Shown piece after piece: positions 53,524 to 56,655 of a stretch of DNA of 56,655 nt. Each line of letters begins with the position of its first letter. The first letter of the stretch is position 1. A model generated the notes under the pieces. The model searched no databases. It had not been told where the DNA came from and saw only the letters and a program-made list of their open reading frames with translations. A program made the position numbers and the translations under genes. This DNA is from Bacteroidota bacterium (GTDB lineage: Bacteria; Bacteroidota; Rhodothermia; Rhodothermales; Bin80). Location of the stretch: NCBI GenBank assembly GCA_026709335.1, contig JAPOTE010000112.1, forward strand, positions 1 to 56,655. Reading direction: 5' to 3'.

Positions 53524-54479
53524 ATAGGAGAGACTTTGTTCAATGGATCCTCGCCGCTGGATCGGCTGGACTCGTACGCCAGCAATCACCCCACAACTTA
53601 GATGAACTCCCTCGTCGGGCTTTTGGCCGCACAAATGAAGATGTTACAATGCTCGGATTGGGGGGATGGCATATCGGTGAAATGAATCAACGTGATGCCC
53701 AGGAAGCGATCGAAGCTTCAATCGAAGGGGGCATTCGCTTTTTTGATTCGGCCGAATCTTACCAAAATGGCGGGAGTGAGCGGTACCTCGGAGAATTTTT
53801 GGTTCCAAAATATCGGGATCAAGTCTATCTGATGTCCAAGACAACCGCGAAAACCGCACGAACAGCCCGCCAACATCTTGAACAAACTCTCAAACGGCTC
53901 AAAACTGATCAAATGGATCTGTGGCAGATGCATGCAATCACCAGCCCCCAGGATGTTGATCAACGTATCAATGCTGGTGTCCTTGACGTGATGGAGCAGG
54001 CATTAGCCGAAGGAAAAACGCGTCATATTGGCTTTACCGGACACACTGATCCAGCTGCCCATCAACACCTGCTGGAATTAACCGATATCTTTCACTGCGT
54101 ACAATGTCCTGTGAATGTGGCTGATGTAAATTATAAAAGTTTCACCAGAACCGTAATGCCAATCGTAATTGAACGAAATATGGGGCTGATTGCTATGAAA
54201 ACGCTCGCGAATGGAGGCTTTTTTGGTGGCTCTTCCCATGGGAAACACGGAGATAACCCACTCGTCATACCAGATCGCATTTCGATCAGAGAAGCAATTC
54301 ATTTCGTCTGGTCTCTTCCTGTTAGTGTAATTGTGACAGGCACTGACAACCTCGAACAACTGAACGAAAAAATTGCTCTGGCTCGTTCATTTTCGCACCT
54401 TTCGGAAGAGGAACGACTGGCTCTTATAGAACGTGTAGCAGATATGGCTGGCCGTCAAGTGGAATTCTACAAGGCATGA
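53520..54479 (+). CDS. Aldo/keto reductase with Tat-type signal
   Basis: 319 residues from ATG 53520, in the ATGA overlap with the preceding stop. The N-terminus MNRRDFVQWILAAGSAGLV has a twin-arginine and hydrophobic core, so export folded with cofactor is likely. The AKR barrel follows: GLGGWHIGEM, catalytic Asp and Tyr in GIRFFDSAESYQNGGSERYL, the catalytic Lys in YLMSKTTAK and His in DLWQMHAI; C-terminal helices with VIVTGTDNLEQLNEKI. Relatives with this layout in Bacteroidota are uncharacterised. Its end overlaps the first ATG of the next gene. Confidence 0.87.
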   Translation: MNRRDFVQWILAAGSAGLVRQQSPHNLDELPRRAFGRTNEDVTMLGLGGWHIGEMNQRDAQEAIEASIEGGIRFFDSAESYQNGGSERYLGEFLVPKYRDQVYLMSKTTAKTARTARQHLEQTLKRLKTDQMDLWQMHAITSPQDVDQRINAGVLDVMEQALAEGKTRHIGFTGHTDPAAHQHLLELTDIFHCVQCPVNVADVNYKSFTRTVMPIVIERNMGLIAMKTLANGGFFGGSSHGKHGDNPLVIPDRISIREAIHFVWSLPVSVIVTGTDNLEQLNEKIALARSFSHLSEEERLALIERVADMAGRQVEFYKA

Positions 54480-54508
54480 TTGCGTCTATCTTGGGAAACA
54501 CGAATTCC

Positions 54509-55636
54509 ATGAAATATCTTCCAGTTTTTATTCTGCTGATTTTTACAGCACATCTTTCAAATGCTCAGATTTCTGCAACGCTGTCCGGTACAGTAACCGA
54601 TAGTTCCGGAGTACCTATCGAACAGGCTAATGTGTTCATTGCCTCTTCCATGACCGGAACGACTACCGATGAAAACGGAAATTACATCATACGTGGAATT
54701 CCCTTAGGGACTTTACGACTTGTGGTTTCCCGTATTGGATACGAATCAAGTCATGTTGACCTCTTTCTACGAGAGGCTCGTATGTATACACAGGATTTTC
54801 AGATTTCGGAAAAAATCTATGACTTGGGCGGGGTAACGGTTACAAGTGACAATAGAAGATGGCAACGTCAACTTGAACGTTTCACCACCATATTTATCGG
54901 TGAAAGCCCGAATGCGGAAAAAACTGTCATTACCAATCCTCAGGTACTGGACTTTTCAGCAGGAGGTGGAGATTTTCGAGCACAGGCCAGTGAGCCTCTG
55001 ATCATCGAAAACAGAGGACTTGGATATAAGCTGACCTATTTTCTGAACGAATTTATCGCAGAACCTAACAGTTGGCGCTGGGATGGAGAGCCACTTTTCG
55101 AGCCATTGGAACCATCCAGCCCCGAAGAGGCGGCACAATGGAATGCCCGAAGGGATTCAGCCTTCTATGGATCCTTTCGTCACTTCCTCCTGTCGGTCAT
55201 CAATGATCAGGTCCAAGTCCAGGGATTTGAGATATATTCTCGTCCGGGATCTAATCAGCGTGTCCAGGATCCACGCGGCGGAGCAGCCGGTGGCAGACAA
55301 AACAACAGGTTTCCCATTAAAGTATCCGATATCATTCAACCCGGAGAAAATGACGATGAGCGTATCCTGAACTTTGAAGGATTCATTGATATTGTCTATA
55401 CACATGAGATCGAAAGCGCTGCCTATCTCAGGTTACAACGACGTGCCGGACGCGGGCGAGCACGTTACCAAACATCAACTATACGCCTCGACCGTGGGCC
55501 AACAATTGTGGATCTAAAAGGAGATACATTAGATCCCTATGGGGTCACTTTCTATGGTGGATATTTTGCCTATGAACGAACAGCTGATCAGATTCCCAAA
55601 GAATTTCGTCCTTGGCTTCAGGACGAAAACTTTTAG
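54509..55636 (+). CDS. Secreted carboxypeptidase-like-domain protein, paralogue A
   Basis: 375 residues from ATG 54509 (MKYLPVFILLIFTAHLSNAQ is a clean signal peptide); an ATG at 54476 in the ATGA overlap of the preceding stop is an alternative. A carboxypeptidase-D-type regulatory domain (about 22-105; SGTVTDSSGVPIEQANVFIA, TDENGNYIIRGIPLG) is followed by a conserved second region of unknown function containing RWQRQLERFTTIFIGESPNA, then ASEPLIIENRGLGYKLTYFL and FYGSFRHFLLSVI. There is no TonB-plug or barrel. The next gene repeats the same architecture. Confidence 0.82.
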   Translation: MKYLPVFILLIFTAHLSNAQISATLSGTVTDSSGVPIEQANVFIASSMTGTTTDENGNYIIRGIPLGTLRLVVSRIGYESSHVDLFLREARMYTQDFQISEKIYDLGGVTVTSDNRRWQRQLERFTTIFIGESPNAEKTVITNPQVLDFSAGGGDFRAQASEPLIIENRGLGYKLTYFLNEFIAEPNSWRWDGEPLFEPLEPSSPEEAAQWNARRDSAFYGSFRHFLLSVINDQVQVQGFEIYSRPGSNQRVQDPRGGAAGGRQNNRFPIKVSDIIQPGENDDERILNFEGFIDIVYTHEIESAAYLRLQRRAGRGRARYQTSTIRLDRGPTIVDLKGDTLDPYGVTFYGGYFAYERTADQIPKEFRPWLQDENF

Positions 55637-56655
55637 GTGGCTTGTTTATTTGCTATTGCTCTTCCCGGCCAATCCTGCATTCAGCCAAAGTGTTTCAATT
55701 CTTGGCAGGGTAACGGACTATGCCTCTGCTCAACCGGTGCGGGACGCTCATGTATTTATTGCTTCCTCATTGATTGGGACAGCTACAGATCATGATGGCT
55801 ATTTCCGCCTGAATGATGTCCCACCTGGGTCCCATCGTATTGTAGTGACAATGCTTGGTTATGAAGCATCCAATATTGATACCCTCCTGCGAGCCAATAA
55901 AACCTACGAACTTGATGTCAACTTGAATACTGCGACCGTAGAGCTGGAAGAAATCGTTGTCAATGCTCGGCTGGCTCGTAAGTGGCAAAGACGTCTCAAA
56001 AAATTCACGCGCCTTTTTCTTGGAGAAACCAGCAATAGCAACTTCACAACCATTCTGAACCCGGAAGTGCTCACTTTTACCAGCCGGCTTGGCAAACTCT
56101 CCGCCACAGCAAGTGAACCTCTCATTATAGAAAATCGTGCATTAGGATATCAGATACAGTACTATCTGAAAGAATTTTTCTATTATGGTAATACAATCAA
56201 GTATGATGGTGAACCGTCTTTTACAGAGTTGACTGCTGCCGATTCAACCGAGTGGCAACAATGGCAAATGAATCGACAGGCGGCATTCAATGGATCGCAA
56301 CGCCATTTTCTACTGTCGCTCCTCGCAGGCCGAACACTTGAAGAAGGTTTTGAAGTACACCGGCGATTTTCCCTCGACCTCAATCACGCCAGGTTTCACA
56401 TGGATCCGAATCAATTACTGGAGCCCGGCCCTACTCCACTTGAGCAGTTATTGACGTTTTCTGGTGTACTCGAAATCACCTACACCAATGAAACCGAGGA
56501 TGACAGCTTTAAGCAGTGGCAGCGACAACCTGGCTGGAAGCGCTCCGGCCCGCAACGTTCATTTATGGAACTGAATACCGGCCCTACACTGATTGATCAA
56601 TCAGGTGAGGTGATTGATCCTTATGGTGTAGTGGTGTATGGTTACTACGCGTTTG
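55572..56655 (+). CDS. Secreted carboxypeptidase-like-domain protein, paralogue B (runs off the window)
   Basis: Open from ATG 55572 to the window end (361 residues so far), overlapping the preceding gene by 65 bp. Leader FRWLVYLLLLFPANPAFSQ acts as signal peptide, but the 18 residues before it make a long cytoplasmic tail, so a later non-ATG start is possible. The regulatory domain reads VFIASSLIGTATDHDGYFRL; the second region repeats paralogue A: RKWQRRLKKFTRLFLGE, ASEPLIIENRALGYQIQYYL, FNGSQRHFLLSLL and GPTLIDQSGEVIDPYGVVVY. Stop codon outside the window. Confidence 0.82.
   Translation, partial: MNEQLIRFPKNFVLGFRTKTFRWLVYLLLLFPANPAFSQSVSILGRVTDYASAQPVRDAHVFIASSLIGTATDHDGYFRLNDVPPGSHRIVVTMLGYEASNIDTLLRANKTYELDVNLNTATVELEEIVVNARLARKWQRRLKKFTRLFLGETSNSNFTTILNPEVLTFTSRLGKLSATASEPLIIENRALGYQIQYYLKEFFYYGNTIKYDGEPSFTELTAADSTEWQQWQMNRQAAFNGSQRHFLLSLLAGRTLEEGFEVHRRFSLDLNHARFHMDPNQLLEPGPTPLEQLLTFSGVLEITYTNETEDDSFKQWQRQPGWKRSGPQRSFMELNTGPTLIDQSGEVIDPYGVVVYGYYAF

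Overview
The window looks like chromosomal DNA of a Bacteroidota/Rhodothermota-type bacterium (Rhodothermota or Balneolota are my best guess). Three secreted proteins end in the YPNPF-type C-terminal sorting domain of the type IX secretion system. There are several TonB-dependent receptors with carboxypeptidase-like N-terminal domains, a FecI/FecR pair, and a promoter element matching the Bacteroidota -7 consensus TAnnTTTG. The lineage is an inference; there is no rRNA or tRNA in the window to test it.

Layout. 1-400: decayed insertion-sequence debris (an IS256-type transposase fragment abutting an antisense IstB fragment) and a 156-bp element with perfect 17-bp inverted ends. 468-10295 (minus): a small membrane protein, an NAD-type isocitrate dehydrogenase, a huge Asp-box beta-propeller T9SS cargo protein, a small conserved-looking gene with an FRG-domain remnant, then an ExbB / small membrane protein / ExbD / ExbD energy-transduction operon and a PDZ-S41 protease. 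10390-15069: a penicillin-acylase-like protein translationally coupled to a GlcNAc-kinase-like protein (plus), converging on acetyl-CoA synthetase (minus). 15194-19939 (minus): an NHL-type propeller, a coiled-coil membrane protein with 7/11-residue repeats, and UvrD/PcrA helicase. 20480-26421 (plus): a CNT nucleoside transporter, then an ECF sigma / FecR / STN-TonB receptor signalling trio. 26434-30194 (minus): two NfeD-family proteins, an L,D-transpeptidase and FabI. 30589-33291: lipoprotein-like gene, BirA and CoaX in overlapping order (plus), opposed by a YbaK-type deacylase. 33655-36203: an internally duplicated sensor-like protein, a CoA-binding protein and a frameshifted DUF169 gene.

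36.7-47.4 kb is a phosphate and polyphosphate neighbourhood: PPK2, a membrane protein, PdxH, PPK1, a large TonB receptor, a T9SS-secreted protein and a short Na/Pi cotransporter. PPK1 and the receptor are divergent, and the intergenic region between them contains a PHO-box-like direct repeat (TTAACAT-N4-TTAACAT, 11-bp period) placed 8 bp from a TAAATTTG -7 element reading into ppk1. This is the most interesting signal I found: it predicts that phosphate starvation controls outer-membrane uptake and polyphosphate synthesis from one shared site.

47.7-56.7 kb: a full-length but dead AlbA_2/RecG-like gene whose lesions can be reconstructed, a Spondin_N T9SS protein, a DinB/YfiT protein and an SDR (minus); then a phosphoribosyltransferase, a Tat-type aldo/keto reductase and two tandem paralogous carboxypeptidase-regulatory-domain secreted proteins (plus), the second running off the window. 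No CRISPR array, prophage, intact insertion sequence, tRNA or rRNA was seen.
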